A program made the position numbers and the translations under genes. Below the pieces are notes generated by a model. That model saw nothing but the letters and a program-made list of their open reading frames with translations, ran no database searches and had not been told where the DNA came from. Shown here piece after piece: positions 44,688 through 56,118 of a stretch of DNA of 64,000 bases; position 1 is the first letter of the stretch, and each line of letters starts with the position of its first letter. Source of the stretch: Arthonia radiata (taxonomy: Eukaryota > Ascomycota > Arthoniomycetes > Arthoniales > Arthoniaceae); assembly GCA_002989075.1 (NCBI GenBank), contig PSQN01000006.1, positions 1,997,018 to 2,061,017 of the forward strand, read 5' to 3'.

Positions 44688-45005
44688 TCTCGGGTATGAC
44701 TGAGCCACTGCACGCTTATCCGAGCGTCAATTCTCTCCCAGCCCGAGATCTAAGATCCATTTCTAAGGAGTGTGCGCAGCACGCGCACGTACAACCTTTT
44801 CTCGGACGTCCAATGGATAGTCACTTAGCATCGGCATAGATTGGAGAGACGGCGTGCAGCAGAAGCAGTGTCTTGAACGGCGCAACCCGACCATCTTCAC
44901 AATCAGAGGCGTATGGTCTGAGCATACCGTCGCTTGTGACGCTGTTACTGAATGCTCGCGAAAAGGCCACTTTCGAGACAGCAAGATGATGTATTCTCGT
45001 CATAA
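44688..45005. other. Short intergenic region after SEC20
   Basis: 318 bases holding the SEC20 3' end and the leader of the next small gene. No feature seen. Confidence 0.45.
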
Positions 45006-45448
45006 ATGAGCAATATCAGCTCACTGCGCATGTCAGGGTGGGTGGATAGGTTGCCAGCCGCAAAGCGCGCGTTCACAATACAGGCACCTAAGATGCTAGG
45101 CCATTAGATGGATGGAGGTCCACGTCTCGGGCGTATGTGTAAGACCCCTTCGTGATTGGGAAAGTCGTGCAGATGTCGAAGAGCTGGCATGGCTGGCCTG
45201 TCCTAAGATCAGAGAATCAGAGATTCTTTTCCTACACACAGGCTCCGCTGATCTGCGCTGACAAAGAGCCGGCACGCTATCCTGACACACACAGCAGTCC
45301 GCGAGCAAATCCACAAGTCTTCGGGTCCGGGCCAAGGTCTGGATCATTCGCACTGCATTCAGGTACACCCAACGGAGACGGTATCATAGCCCCTGAGAAC
45401 TGGCGCCGAGGTATTGAGGCCGAAGAACTGCAAAGACAAGCGAAGTAA
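45006..45448 (+). CDS. Small protein of unknown function, candidate GC-AG intron
   Basis: Proposed exons 45006-45083 and 45242-45448, 94 residues. Exon 1 encodes MSNISSLRMSGWVDRLPAA then KRAFTIQ. Exon 2 begins APLICADKEPARYPDTHSSP and ends with GPRSGSFALHSG, TPNGDGIIAPENWRRGIEA and EELQRQAK. The exon 2 frame is compact and protein-like. No GT donor keeps the frame, but CAG|GCACCT at 45084 with acceptor ACACAG ending at 45241 joins both in frame. Alternatively the protein starts at ATG 45173 without splicing (91 residues). I recognise no family. Exon 2 is better supported than exon 1. Confidence 0.45.
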
Positions 45449-46810
45449 CAATGTTGTAGAGACTGAAACGACACTAGCTCTTGATGGAGACGCGGAAGAG
45501 GTCGTCGAAGTTCTGGAAGACCGTGCAGTGACATGGCGGCAGGAACCGCGTCTTTGGAGATCTCACTCCCCTTGACTCTATTGGTCCATGAACTAAAAAT
45601 GGCCAGTGCATTTCCAAGCATTATCGCGTTTGAAAATGATCGACTGTGATCGCGCTCTACTACTTCAGTCCACCTCAAACAACCGGCAAGTTCGAAGACG
45701 TTGTTATATCACTGCAATCTCTATACCTTCAGCGCAAGGTGCACACGATAAACACTCTGCGGTACAATGGCAATTCGCACCAAGGCAGACTTCAGCTTGA
45801 CCCGCGCAGACGTTTCCAGCGTATACGCTGGCTTGCAGTACGCCGATGCATGGGCGGAAGTCTGCAAACGACCATGTCATCGTAGATTTTGCTGGCTCTG
45901 GACAGCACTGACCCCCGGGCCGAGTTCCTTCGGCGCGCGGCAAAGCTTACGCACACATTGATCATCCTAACCTGAGACAGCCGGCTTCTTGGGGCGTCAC
46001 TGTAAGAAAGGTACGCTGCACGCTGTCATTGGCCCGGGGTTGCATTCTAACATCGCCTCATCCCACCTCAGCGCCAACTTGTCTGCCTCCTTTAACCTCA
46101 TGCTTCCACGAATGACATTTCGCAACTGCTTGCGGACTTCATGACAGTATGCAGGCCTCTTCTCTGTCCGTCAAGCTGCCTGTCCTTGCGGCAAGCAATC
46201 GCCGGACTGTGCCAATTACGCGGAAGAGTGGTAGCTCCAGCCATGCCGTTCACTCAGCGATCAAGCACCGCTGGATGAGCTATTTGGTGAAGTATCCACT
46301 TTTCTCGTAGATTAGTAACGGTGTCAAGCGATCTCGTCGTGCTTTGTTGCTCTGGTTCGTCGATATACATGACTCAAAAGATCTCAACGCTGTACCTGGT
46401 CCACCCCAAGTCCGAACCAACACAGTTGCAGAATTGGCAACCTGCTGCACTCAGGAGTTGATGACTGTGCCCCATACGCATCGTTGGCGCCGGACGTGGC
46501 CACATCTGTCAATTAGGGACATCTCTCAAAAGAGCTTGCCGGCGCTCCTGCCATACCTTCCTTTCCTTCTTGTTTCTCAGTCCCTTTTAGGATCATTCAT
46601 TCATTTCACCTCTTGAAGACTCCCAAACCGGGTCTCTTTCTTGTATCTCACTGCCTTTCAGCGTGCTCTGGTAGCACCGTCCATTCCTTCAGTGGCAGCA
46701 AGACAGTCATTCTTTTGAAACAACATTTCTAGCGAGTATTCTACGTACTTGCCTTCTCATCAACGTCGTAGACCTTCTAAACTTTTACTGAAGAAGAGCC
46801 TATCATCACG
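45449..46810. promoter_or_regulatory. Upstream region of the GH16 gene
   Basis: 1.36 kb without a supported gene. The last 200 bases before the GH16 start are pyrimidine-rich with CTTTC/TTCTT runs, as in many fungal promoters of secreted-protein genes. A carbon-regulator site could not be picked out with confidence. Confidence 0.35.
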
Positions 46811-48227
46811 ATGCCTACGCTCAGGACGACCCTCGCCCTCGCGGCAGCGACCCTGACCATCCCGAGCAATGCCGCCTACACAATTAAAGACAACTACGAC
46901 CCTTCCTCGTTCTTCTCCAAATTTTCCTTCTGGACTTCTGCCGACCCCACCCACGGTTACGTCCAATATGTCTCCGAAGCCACCGCCCAAACGAACAATC
47001 TTATTCAAACCAATTCCGACTCCATTTACATGGGTGTCGACATGAACAACACGGTGCCCGACAGTGATCCCGGTCGCAAGTCCGTCCGCCTCTCCAGCAC
47101 CGCTACCTACGACAACGGCCTCTTCGTTATCGATGTCGCTCATATGCCCGTCGGCTGCGGCGCGTGGCCGGTAAGTACTCAACCGAGGATGACCTCTGAA
47201 AATACGCAGATTCACTAATGCCGATCAGGCCTTCTGGCTCGTCGGCCCCAACTGGCCTTCCGGCGGCGAGATCGACATCCTCGAGGGCGTCAACCTCGGC
47301 ACCAACAACCAAGCCACCCTGCACACCTCTACCGGCTGCACCATCACCAAGCCCGCTCCAGACGCTGTCAAGGCCGGCACCTCCGTCCTCGGCACTTCCT
47401 GCGCGTCCTCCGGTGACAACAACGCCGGCTGCGGCCTCAAGACCACCGACACATCCTCCTACGGTACCGGCCTAAACTCAGCAGGCGGCGCCGTCTACGC
47501 CACTGAAGTCACCGCGACTAACATCAAGATCTGGTACTGGGCCCGCGGCTCAGAACCTGCTGATGTGAAGAGCGGCTCGCCGAACCCCGCGAACTGGGGA
47601 AGCCCCTTCGCCTTGTTCAGCGGGTGCGATGTGCAGAGTCACTTTAAAGACATGCAGATTGTCTTTGACACTACGTTTTGCGGCGATTGGGCCAAGAATG
47701 TTTGGACTACGGACGATCAGTGCAGCAAGAAGGCGGCGACGTGCGAGGCGTATGTCAAGGGGCATGCGGAGGGTTTCGACGAGGCCTTCTGGAAGGTTAA
47801 TAGCTTGAAGGTGTACACAGGCGATGCAGGTCTGCCGAGCAACATACCGAGTCAAAGCAGCACCACAAGCAAGGTCAACCCAACATCCAGCACTGTGATC
47901 CCAGTATCCAGCAGCGCCAACCCAACACCAACTTCACGAACGACGTACACACCCACCGGCGCGAGCACACGCGTCCCGACAAGCACGCCGAGCCCTGTGC
48001 ACACGCCCTACGCACCCAGCTTCTCACCCAGCTGGGCCGCGCCAGGCACTGCGACGGGCGTACCCAGTCCGAGTGGACAGGTTTCAGGGGGTGCGGCGCC
48101 AAGCTGGGGGGCGAACGGTGGGCATGGCGGACGCGGACGACCCTCTGACACGCCTGGTTCTCCACGATCAGACAGGTTGAGAAGGCATCTTGCTGGCCAT
48201 GCGCATGGGCGGATGGGTAGGTTTTGA
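46811..48227 (+). CDS. Secreted glycoside hydrolase family 16 beta-glucanase
   Basis: Endo-beta-1,3(4)-glucanase-like enzyme acting on wall or plant glucans outside the cell. Exons 46811-47170 and 47229-48227, 452 residues. A signal peptide (LRTTLALAAATLTIPSNA) precedes AYTIKDNYDPSSFFSKFSFW. The catalytic motif is GGEIDILEG with Glu134 as likely nucleophile, Asp136 and Glu139 as likely acid/base. CGAWPAFWLVGPNWP just before it is typical of the fungal mixed-linkage subgroup. Paired Cys residues (TGCTITK, TSCASS, AGCGL, SGCD, TFCGDW, DQCSKKAATC) suggest disulfides. From about residue 330 the chain is a Ser/Thr/Pro-rich linker, ending in a basic Gly/Arg/His tail. There is no hydrophobic GPI-type end, so it is probably soluble unless a final exon is missed. 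Confidence 0.88.
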
Positions 48228-48606
48228 GTGGCACGGTGGTATCGCAGACTTTGCGAGGACATGTCGGCAAAGGAAGAGGATTGGAAGCAGATGTGAAGTC
48301 CGAATTACGCGAGCCCTCTGGTAATCCTTCGAGTCGGCCCGCTCGGTGGTGGCGGAAGGGGCGCGTAGCATAGTCTCCGTGGAGAAGAGAGCGAGCATTT
48401 ATGTTCTTGTATATACCCATTTTGATCACAGTGAGCATATTTGATGACAGCATGGTTTCGCCTAATGGTGTTCTTTCTCACAATCCTTAATGTCGTCACT
48501 CTCCGCCCGTAAAGAAGCATCAGCATCATAAAGAGTGCGCCATCTTGTGCTTCACGGACCTGTGCAAGATCTGCTTCAGGATGAGGGTGACTATTATTTG
48601 ACACAC
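48228..48606. other. Convergent intergenic region GH16 / SNU114
   Basis: 379 bases between two 3' ends. No coding or RNA feature is supported. Confidence 0.5.
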
Positions 48607-51570
48607 TCAACCATCCAGAATGCCACTCTCCCTCAGCCTTCCCACCACCTCAGGCTCCAAATACCGCGCCACACCCACCTCATCCTTCAACCCCTTCCTC
48701 CTTCTCGTCTTACTCACAAAGTCCCTCGCCAGCTCAATTGCCGCCGCCGGCTCCAGCTTCTTCACCGACACGCTCCGATCCAGCGGATCCCCCGGCACAA
48801 CGCTCCACCGATCAAAGACACAAGAGACAGTCGCCTTCCCCTGCGTATGTATCCGCAAATCCGTCTCAAACCCGAAACTGTCAATCACAGGGATCAGCCC
48901 ATTCACCCGGTACAGCGGCGTCCCCGGCACCGGACTCTCGCTCAGCACGTGCCCCCGCCGCCGCGCCAGCACCGTGTACAGCGCGCTCACCGCCTCCGCG
49001 GGCCCCAGCATCGACGTGCTGTACAGCGGCTCCATCAGCCGCGGGCTCGCCAGTAGGAAACTGCTATAGCACGCCCGCCGCGCCGTGGGTATCACCTGTC
49101 CCCCGCCCCGCGCGATCGCTTCTTGGGCTAACGCCACGTCCGTGAGCCGGAACTTGGTGTTGCGGATGGGCTCTTCGCACAGGGGGCCTTCGCGCGTCGC
49201 CCAGCTGAAGCCTTGGCGGAGGGAGTCGCGCACGGAGCGCAGCGTCTTGCTGTCAACTTCGGCGGGAAGCGTGTCGTTCTGTAGGATATTCGGGCCTGTG
49301 TCGTCGGGTCCGAAGGCCCAGATGTTGCGGGAGGCCAGAAGGTCGTAGCCGTAGTTGCTCTCGAAGAACTTTCCAACGACGCGCACCGGGTCTTTGATGC
49401 TGACTTTGCCGGTCTCGATGTCGGACGCGATACCGTCGTCGAGCGGCTCCGCGACCATGGTGATGCGGTTTTTCTTGTTTGGGGTGGTGGCGTAGCACTT
49501 GATGGCGCTGGTCTCGACGCACGTCTCGCAGAAGCGCGTGACGGGGTCGGAGACCTTGATGTCCATCTCGGCGTACACGCGCCGCAGGTCGTGCAGCACG
49601 CAGTCCATGTACAGCTCCCCGGTGCCGAGGACGACGTGCTCGCCGGACTCTTCGACCTTGGTGGTGACGAGCGGATAGGACTTGTTGCACTTGCGGAGGC
49701 CGTCGAGCATTTTTGGGAGTTCGGAGGGGTTGATGGGTTCGACGGCGACTTTGAAGACGGACTCGAAGAAGTGGGTGAGGGGACGGAAGATGTAGGCTGG
49801 TTCTTGAGTTGCTGGGTTGGTCTTTTGAGGGGTGGACACGACGGTGGCGGTTTTCATGATGGAGTTGTCGATGCCTGAGAGAAGCACCCAATTTCCGGCT
49901 GGTACGCCAGAGACGGGGACGTTGTAGCGGGCTTCGGCGAGGTGCGTGGCGCTGATTGTGGCTTCGACCATGTCTTCTTCGTCTTCGAGGGTATAGCCTT
50001 CGCCGAGGACACGGACGGATTGGCCGGGGGAGGCGGTGCCGGACATGACACGCCCAAGGGCGTTGAATGAGGAGGCGTCAGGGGTGGAATAGAGCTTTGT
50101 GACGTGCACCACAAGCGGACCTTCAGGGTTGCAAGTTTGCATGCTGAATGCTGTCTGGGTGTCGAGGGGTCCGGTGTAGTATTTGTTGAGTGCGCGTTGG
50201 GCGCCTTCGAGCGGTGAAGGGATATGATCGGCCACCATGTCGACGAAGCCATCTGCACTGCCGAAGAACTGGGCACAGACAAGCTTAAGAAGATCTTTGG
50301 CGTTCTGCTTATATTGCATTGGCTTGAGTTGGATGCCCAACTTGCCGAGGATCTCTTTCAACTCTTCAGGGCTGGAGCTGATCGTGGATGCGTAGAGCTT
50401 GTAGATGGGCTCAAGGACGAAGTTCACGAATGCGCGCTTGGAGTCCGTTTCCTGTGCTCTTCGCGTGAATTTTCGTGAGGAGCGACTGAAGAAGACGTCG
50501 CCCCACAGCCGAAGGGCGAACGCTGCTGGGTCAATGCCATCATAGCTGTCTGCATACATCTTAGCGAACGAAGGCAGAGTGAAAACCCAGTCCATCTGAG
50601 TGCTAGCGAAAGCCACGTTGCCTTTTTCTGGACTTAGTCGCCTTGAAGCGCCTCGGCCAGGTATTGTGTTCTCGATGCAAGTATTGACCTCTTCAACGAC
50701 ATGCTTGAGCTTGAAGTAGGCGTCTGCGGGTGGTATCTTGAGCTCCAATATCAGTCGGTCCATCTTGTTGATTACCAGCGTCAGAGGGATATCTTCAAGC
50801 ACTGCATGCTTGATGATGTGCTCCGTGCTAACTTGCACACCCTCAACGACATCTACGACTAGCACAATACCATCTGCCAGCCGCATCGACGCCGCCACCT
50901 CGTCCAAGAAGTTGACGTGTCCAGGCGTATCCATCATGTTGAACAAGAATGACTTGCCCTTGGTACCACCTAACACCAAACTCATGGGTGTTGACTTGAT
51001 CGACAAGCCTCGCTCGCGCTCCAGAAAGCTCGGGTCTGTATATCTCAACTGCTCTTCCCGATGCTTGCCTCGTTTGTTCTCCTCTCGTGCTGAGATGTCA
51101 TGTGTCTGCATAACCAGCATATCCATGAACGCGGTCTTCCCGTGATGCAGATGGCCCGCGAAGACGATATTGCGTATGTCGCTAGGGAAGCTCATCAGAT
51201 CGGTCATAAAGTCCCTCGAGAAAAACACCGGTGGTAGATCTGCTTCTTCAACTGTGAACTTCTTCTCTTTCACCGGCGCAATGATGGGTTGATCCAGCGC
51301 CTGTGTGTCTTCCTCCTGTACCAGCGTCTCCACGCCTGGTCCATAGACCTGCGACGCCGTAGGGTAATACTGCTTGTCTTCATGGAGAATGACTTGGTTT
51401 GAAGGCCCATCTTCATCAACTTGCATAAGCTGCTGGTCGTTGGCCTCCGCTTCATCTTCGTCTACATCGAGGTAGCGGTCACCGTTCAGCGCGCCATCTG
51501 CAACCTCTTCTTCGTCCGATTCCTCCACGTCGCCAATGTAGTTGCCGAACTCATCGTACAGGTCTTCCAT
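48607..51570 (-). CDS. SNU114: U5 snRNP GTPase SNU114 (EFTUD2)
   Basis: EF-2-like GTPase of the U5 snRNP that controls Brr2 helicase during spliceosome activation and disassembly. It is an intronless frame of 987 residues. The acidic N terminus MEDLYDEFGNYIGDVEESDE is diagnostic of Snu114 rather than EF-2. G motifs: G1 GHLHHGKT (139-146), G3 DTPGH (214-218), G4 NKMD (268-271). Domain II and the EF-2-like domains IV and V follow: HVTKLYSTPDASSFNALGRV, VLGTGELYMDCVLHDLRR, FGPDDTGPNILQNDTLP, and RRACYSSFLLASPRLMEPLY. It ends VVGRLRESGILDG. It is head-to-head with acetyl-CoA acetyltransferase, only 258 bases apart. Confidence 0.96.
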   Translation of the reverse strand: MEDLYDEFGNYIGDVEESDEEEVADGALNGDRYLDVDEDEAEANDQQLMQVDEDGPSNQVILHEDKQYYPTASQVYGPGVETLVQEEDTQALDQPIIAPVKEKKFTVEEADLPPVFFSRDFMTDLMSFPSDIRNIVFAGHLHHGKTAFMDMLVMQTHDISAREENKRGKHREEQLRYTDPSFLERERGLSIKSTPMSLVLGGTKGKSFLFNMMDTPGHVNFLDEVAASMRLADGIVLVVDVVEGVQVSTEHIIKHAVLEDIPLTLVINKMDRLILELKIPPADAYFKLKHVVEEVNTCIENTIPGRGASRRLSPEKGNVAFASTQMDWVFTLPSFAKMYADSYDGIDPAAFALRLWGDVFFSRSSRKFTRRAQETDSKRAFVNFVLEPIYKLYASTISSSPEELKEILGKLGIQLKPMQYKQNAKDLLKLVCAQFFGSADGFVDMVADHIPSPLEGAQRALNKYYTGPLDTQTAFSMQTCNPEGPLVVHVTKLYSTPDASSFNALGRVMSGTASPGQSVRVLGEGYTLEDEEDMVEATISATHLAEARYNVPVSGVPAGNWVLLSGIDNSIMKTATVVSTPQKTNPATQEPAYIFRPLTHFFESVFKVAVEPINPSELPKMLDGLRKCNKSYPLVTTKVEESGEHVVLGTGELYMDCVLHDLRRVYAEMDIKVSDPVTRFCETCVETSAIKCYATTPNKKNRITMVAEPLDDGIASDIETGKVSIKDPVRVVGKFFESNYGYDLLASRNIWAFGPDDTGPNILQNDTLPAEVDSKTLRSVRDSLRQGFSWATREGPLCEEPIRNTKFRLTDVALAQEAIARGGGQVIPTARRACYSSFLLASPRLMEPLYSTSMLGPAEAVSALYTVLARRRGHVLSESPVPGTPLYRVNGLIPVIDSFGFETDLRIHTQGKATVSCVFDRWSVVPGDPLDRSVSVKKLEPAAAIELARDFVSKTRRRKGLKDEVGVARYLEPEVVGRLRESGILDG

Positions 51571-51828
51571 ATCGATCGCGATAGGCGTCAGAAAAACGCC
51601 AGCCAGGTGGAGAGGGCGAGCTGCTTTGCAATCTTACGTGGGTTTGGCTTAGGTGTCCGGGCGCATCCAATCAAAATTGCCAGAAACTTTCTTGTAAGCA
51701 ATCATGGCGAATGCCAAGACTCGTGAAAAGCTGCCTGAAACATTGAAGCTCAACACACAGCTCTTTGCACGGAATACTCTTGTTGCTTGAAGTCCCGCTT
51801 GTCGAGCCCGCAGATGATAACACGTATG
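51571..51828. promoter_or_regulatory. Compact bidirectional promoter SNU114 / ERG10
   Basis: 258 bases separate the two start codons (fewer if the upstream ATG at 51814 is used). A CCAAT box is present at 51667-51671. Both genes are essential housekeeping genes in yeast, so coupled expression is plausible but inferred. Confidence 0.45.
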
Positions 51829-53078
<1,250 letters not shown>

Positions 53079-53369
53079 GTTGAACGGCAGTTCGCCATGC
53101 ATATAGCAGCAGTTTACAGGGCTAAATTTGGCAAAAGCAAGCTGAATGCCGTCTCGGTAGATGTTGTGAGAGTGGTCCGGAAGGGTGCGTGCATAGACGG
53201 CATTGTACCGTGTGTGATTGCTGATGCTGAAACTGGAGATGCGATTGACGTCGTACATGCGGCCGAGTGAGAACCAGGACCCCGGCAGAGGTGCCACGGT
53301 CGGTCAGTATCCCAGAGTAGATAATTCGACCGAATGAAGACTGGTGTCAGATGTGCAAGAATGACAACT

Positions 53370-54017
53370 TCAGTGACACGTGCTCAGCATCTTCTTGATT
53401 ACGCCCATCAGAGTTTGATTCTCAAGCGCGGCAGCTACTCTTTCCTTGTCACCCAGTTGTTTGCTGACAGCATCGTCAGTGCTGTGCGTGCCCTTCTTTA
53501 TTCGTACATCGACGCGAAAGCGAGGTGGAAGCGCTTGCTCCAGGCGTACTCGCACACCTAGCCCAATGACAGTGGCGAGACTGCAGTGAGTGATTGTGGG
53601 TGTGATGTCAACAATCACGGTGCTGATTTGGCTCCTCGGCGACGTAGGTGGGGCAACATGGATGTCCTCAAGTTTGACCACCGACAGCGAACCGAGCGAA
53701 AGGGGATGTTCAGGATCGGAAATGGACGAGATTAGATCTGACCATTGTAGTTAGTTGATCAGTACGAGGAATGTAGCGAAGCGCAGTGCTGTACCATAGA
53801 CCTCTTGCTCGTCGATGGCTTCGACTTCATCGATGTCAACATCAGATGAGCTCGACGACGCCGTAGAGTCGCTCAGATAGCTTTGCGATGGTAGCAGACC
53901 GTCGAACAATCCAGTGCCGCCATCAGCGCGATGAAAGGTCGAGGTAGACTGGTGGCGGGTTGGCAGATCCGAAGCGTTGAGAATGGAGGGGTTCGCGTTG
54001 TCTTTATCTGCCTCCAT
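53370..54017 (-). CDS. CIA2: Cytosolic iron-sulfur assembly factor CIA2 (MIP18 family)
   Basis: Part of the CIA targeting complex (with Cia1 and Met18) that inserts Fe-S clusters into nuclear and cytosolic proteins. Exons 54017-53795 and 53737-53370, 196 residues. The N-terminal 70 residues are Ser/Thr-rich and acidic (SDSTASSSSSDVDIDEVEAI), then IDEQEVY|DLISSISDPEHPLSL begins the conserved domain. SVVKLEDIHV, VDITPTITHCSLATVIGL with the conserved Cys, GVRVRLEQALPPRFRVDVR, KGTHSTDDAVSKQLGDKERV and ALENQTLMGVIKKML complete it. The frame above 54017 begins with TTG only. It is convergent with ERG10, 291 bases between stops. Confidence 0.93.
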
Positions 54018-56118
54018 TGCCGGCGTATGTGAGCTGCGGTCGCAATAGTATGGCAAAGTGCGAGGATGTAGACTGAAGGTATAGCTGCCGATGACGCCGA
54101 ATGATACGTGCTATCTATTCTAGCCTAGCGGCGCCCATTGAGCAGCAGGACAAGAAATATATTCATGGCACCGCTTGCGCTCATATCAACAGTCTTTGAC
54201 CATTGAACACCTGTTGCAAGACGTCTCTTCCATGTCCATGACAAGATCTCGCCTTGCGCTTTGCCGAGTAATTAGCCGCGTCTCCGAGGCCAGCTGGTAT
54301 CGTATCTCACTTCGTGTCCATCACGGGCGCTGTGCGGCACAACAGCAGAATCACATGTCGGACGCAAACAGCAGTCTGCCCCTCCCTCCCTCCACTCCTC
54401 TCGAATGATGTGGGGAAGGGTTTATTCTCGAGATACTATCGTTTGGTCGTAGCCAAGTTCGCACCTCGCCTTCCTTCCAGGGCAATTGCTGGTGATTGGC
54501 GGCAATAGAGGAGCTACTCGTGATCATGCAGGTCCCTCAGCAAAGCGCGTGGAGGCTCGCTAACAACAAAAAATGTCCCGAGTTGTTGCGCCCCGGAGCA
54601 CATCCTGGTCCCACAAGGGGGGAGACCCTTGTACGTTCAATAAAGTGCCGAGACTTCGTGATCGAATGATACAGCGTGGAACGGCGTCAGATAAGTGACA
54701 GCGCCCGAGCACCACCCGATCGTCTCTGTGACTGTGAGTGAGCAGCGTAAGCCTAGACGTGGGACCAGATTGTCCCTCTCCACAGAGCTTGCCAGGCAGA
54801 GACCCCTCAACCATTCCATCTGCCCGGGTGCGTAAAGGCAGATCGCAGGCACGACGTTTGATTGGCAACATTGAGGTGAAGATATGCGTGGATTTCCCTC
54901 CAGCTGTAGCATCAGCTGTGGTCACAAATGAGTGGGAACATGACAGTAATTTTGCGGTCTCGAGATGTTCAAGCTCGATTGGGCGGTACAATCTGTGTAT
55001 TGTGCGTGAGAGAGTAGCGAAATGAGGTATCGCTTGAACCTGATGTGCACTGGTCGGGTCGAGGCTAGCCTTTGTTGTCTGCCTTGAAACTGCGCGTGAA
55101 AGCCACGACCGTCGGCCGGATCGTTTGGATCGTCGCGGCTGGGGGTGGCCTTCCGAAAAGGAGAGAGTCTGGGGAAGGCGTGCTGCGCATTATTGCCTCT
55201 TGAGCTCGTCAAATTTATTACCCTTCCTCTGCAATAATTCTTCCACCTCGCTGCTTGGCTGTCAGGTGCTGTCCGCATCGAAGTCTATTTTCTCTGGATT
55301 GCCGCAATTTGCTTCACGACTGCTGAGTAGGAGCAGCACATGACGCACTTGCCCACGTGGAATCTTACTTATTATAATCTGTCACTGCCCTACCAATTGA
55401 TGACTGTACAACTAACATTACGCCCGCCTCTAAATCGAAGTTTAGGCCAAGTCGCTCAGCCGGGGACTCTTGTCCATTAGGGGCCGTCACCCGTTGCATC
55501 ACAGCTCACGTGGTCTTTCAATCTATTCTTGATTCTATTCCTCAGCTCACACAGTCGCATCAGCTGATAGACGTGAGCGCATCAGAGGAAGGGCAGAGGA
55601 AGCGGCACAGCTCAGACCACCTGTTTGCCTCTACAAAGATAAACCTTCGGCTACCCTTGTACGACCGCTGCGCTGCCTGTATACACCTTCCATCAGCGAC
55701 GTCTCCCTCAAAAGCTATATTAAACGACAGCATTGTTCCAAGTCTCGTCTGAAACCGCGTACAAGCTTTGAAAGCATTGAGCGACCCCGAAAGATCACTT
55801 TTGCCACCGGGATAGGACAGTGTATAGATCAAGCATACGGACACGACATCTGTTTGTGCCTTGCATTCGTTTCAAGGTACTGTTGCTGGAATGTCAAACC
55901 GCCGGCGAACCCCGAGCCACGAAGATTGAGGCATTGGCTTTTCGAATTATTCCAAATCTCAGAAAGCATTGAAAGGCCGGCAGAAATCCAACCCGCTTTC
56001 AGTCCCTTCAACGTGGCCACTGCGCCTGAGGCCACCATTTCCTCACCATCACAAAACTCATTCGTGCTCGATCCCCATTTGGGCATACCTCCGGTTTCCG
56101 CTGTCCAATTCATTCATC
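54018..56118. promoter_or_regulatory. Divergent region between CIA2 and the Zn2Cys6 factor
   Basis: 2.1 kb, the CIA2 promoter on the left and probably a long leader of the transcription factor on the right. No supported gene; frames near 54560-55025 and 55850-56113 have no domain character. Several short CT-rich stretches occur before 56119. Confidence 0.4.

Noticed and set aside
49253-49891. 212-codon minus-strand frame within SNU114
   Set aside because: Arg/His-rich out-of-frame reading of the SNU114 coding sequence.
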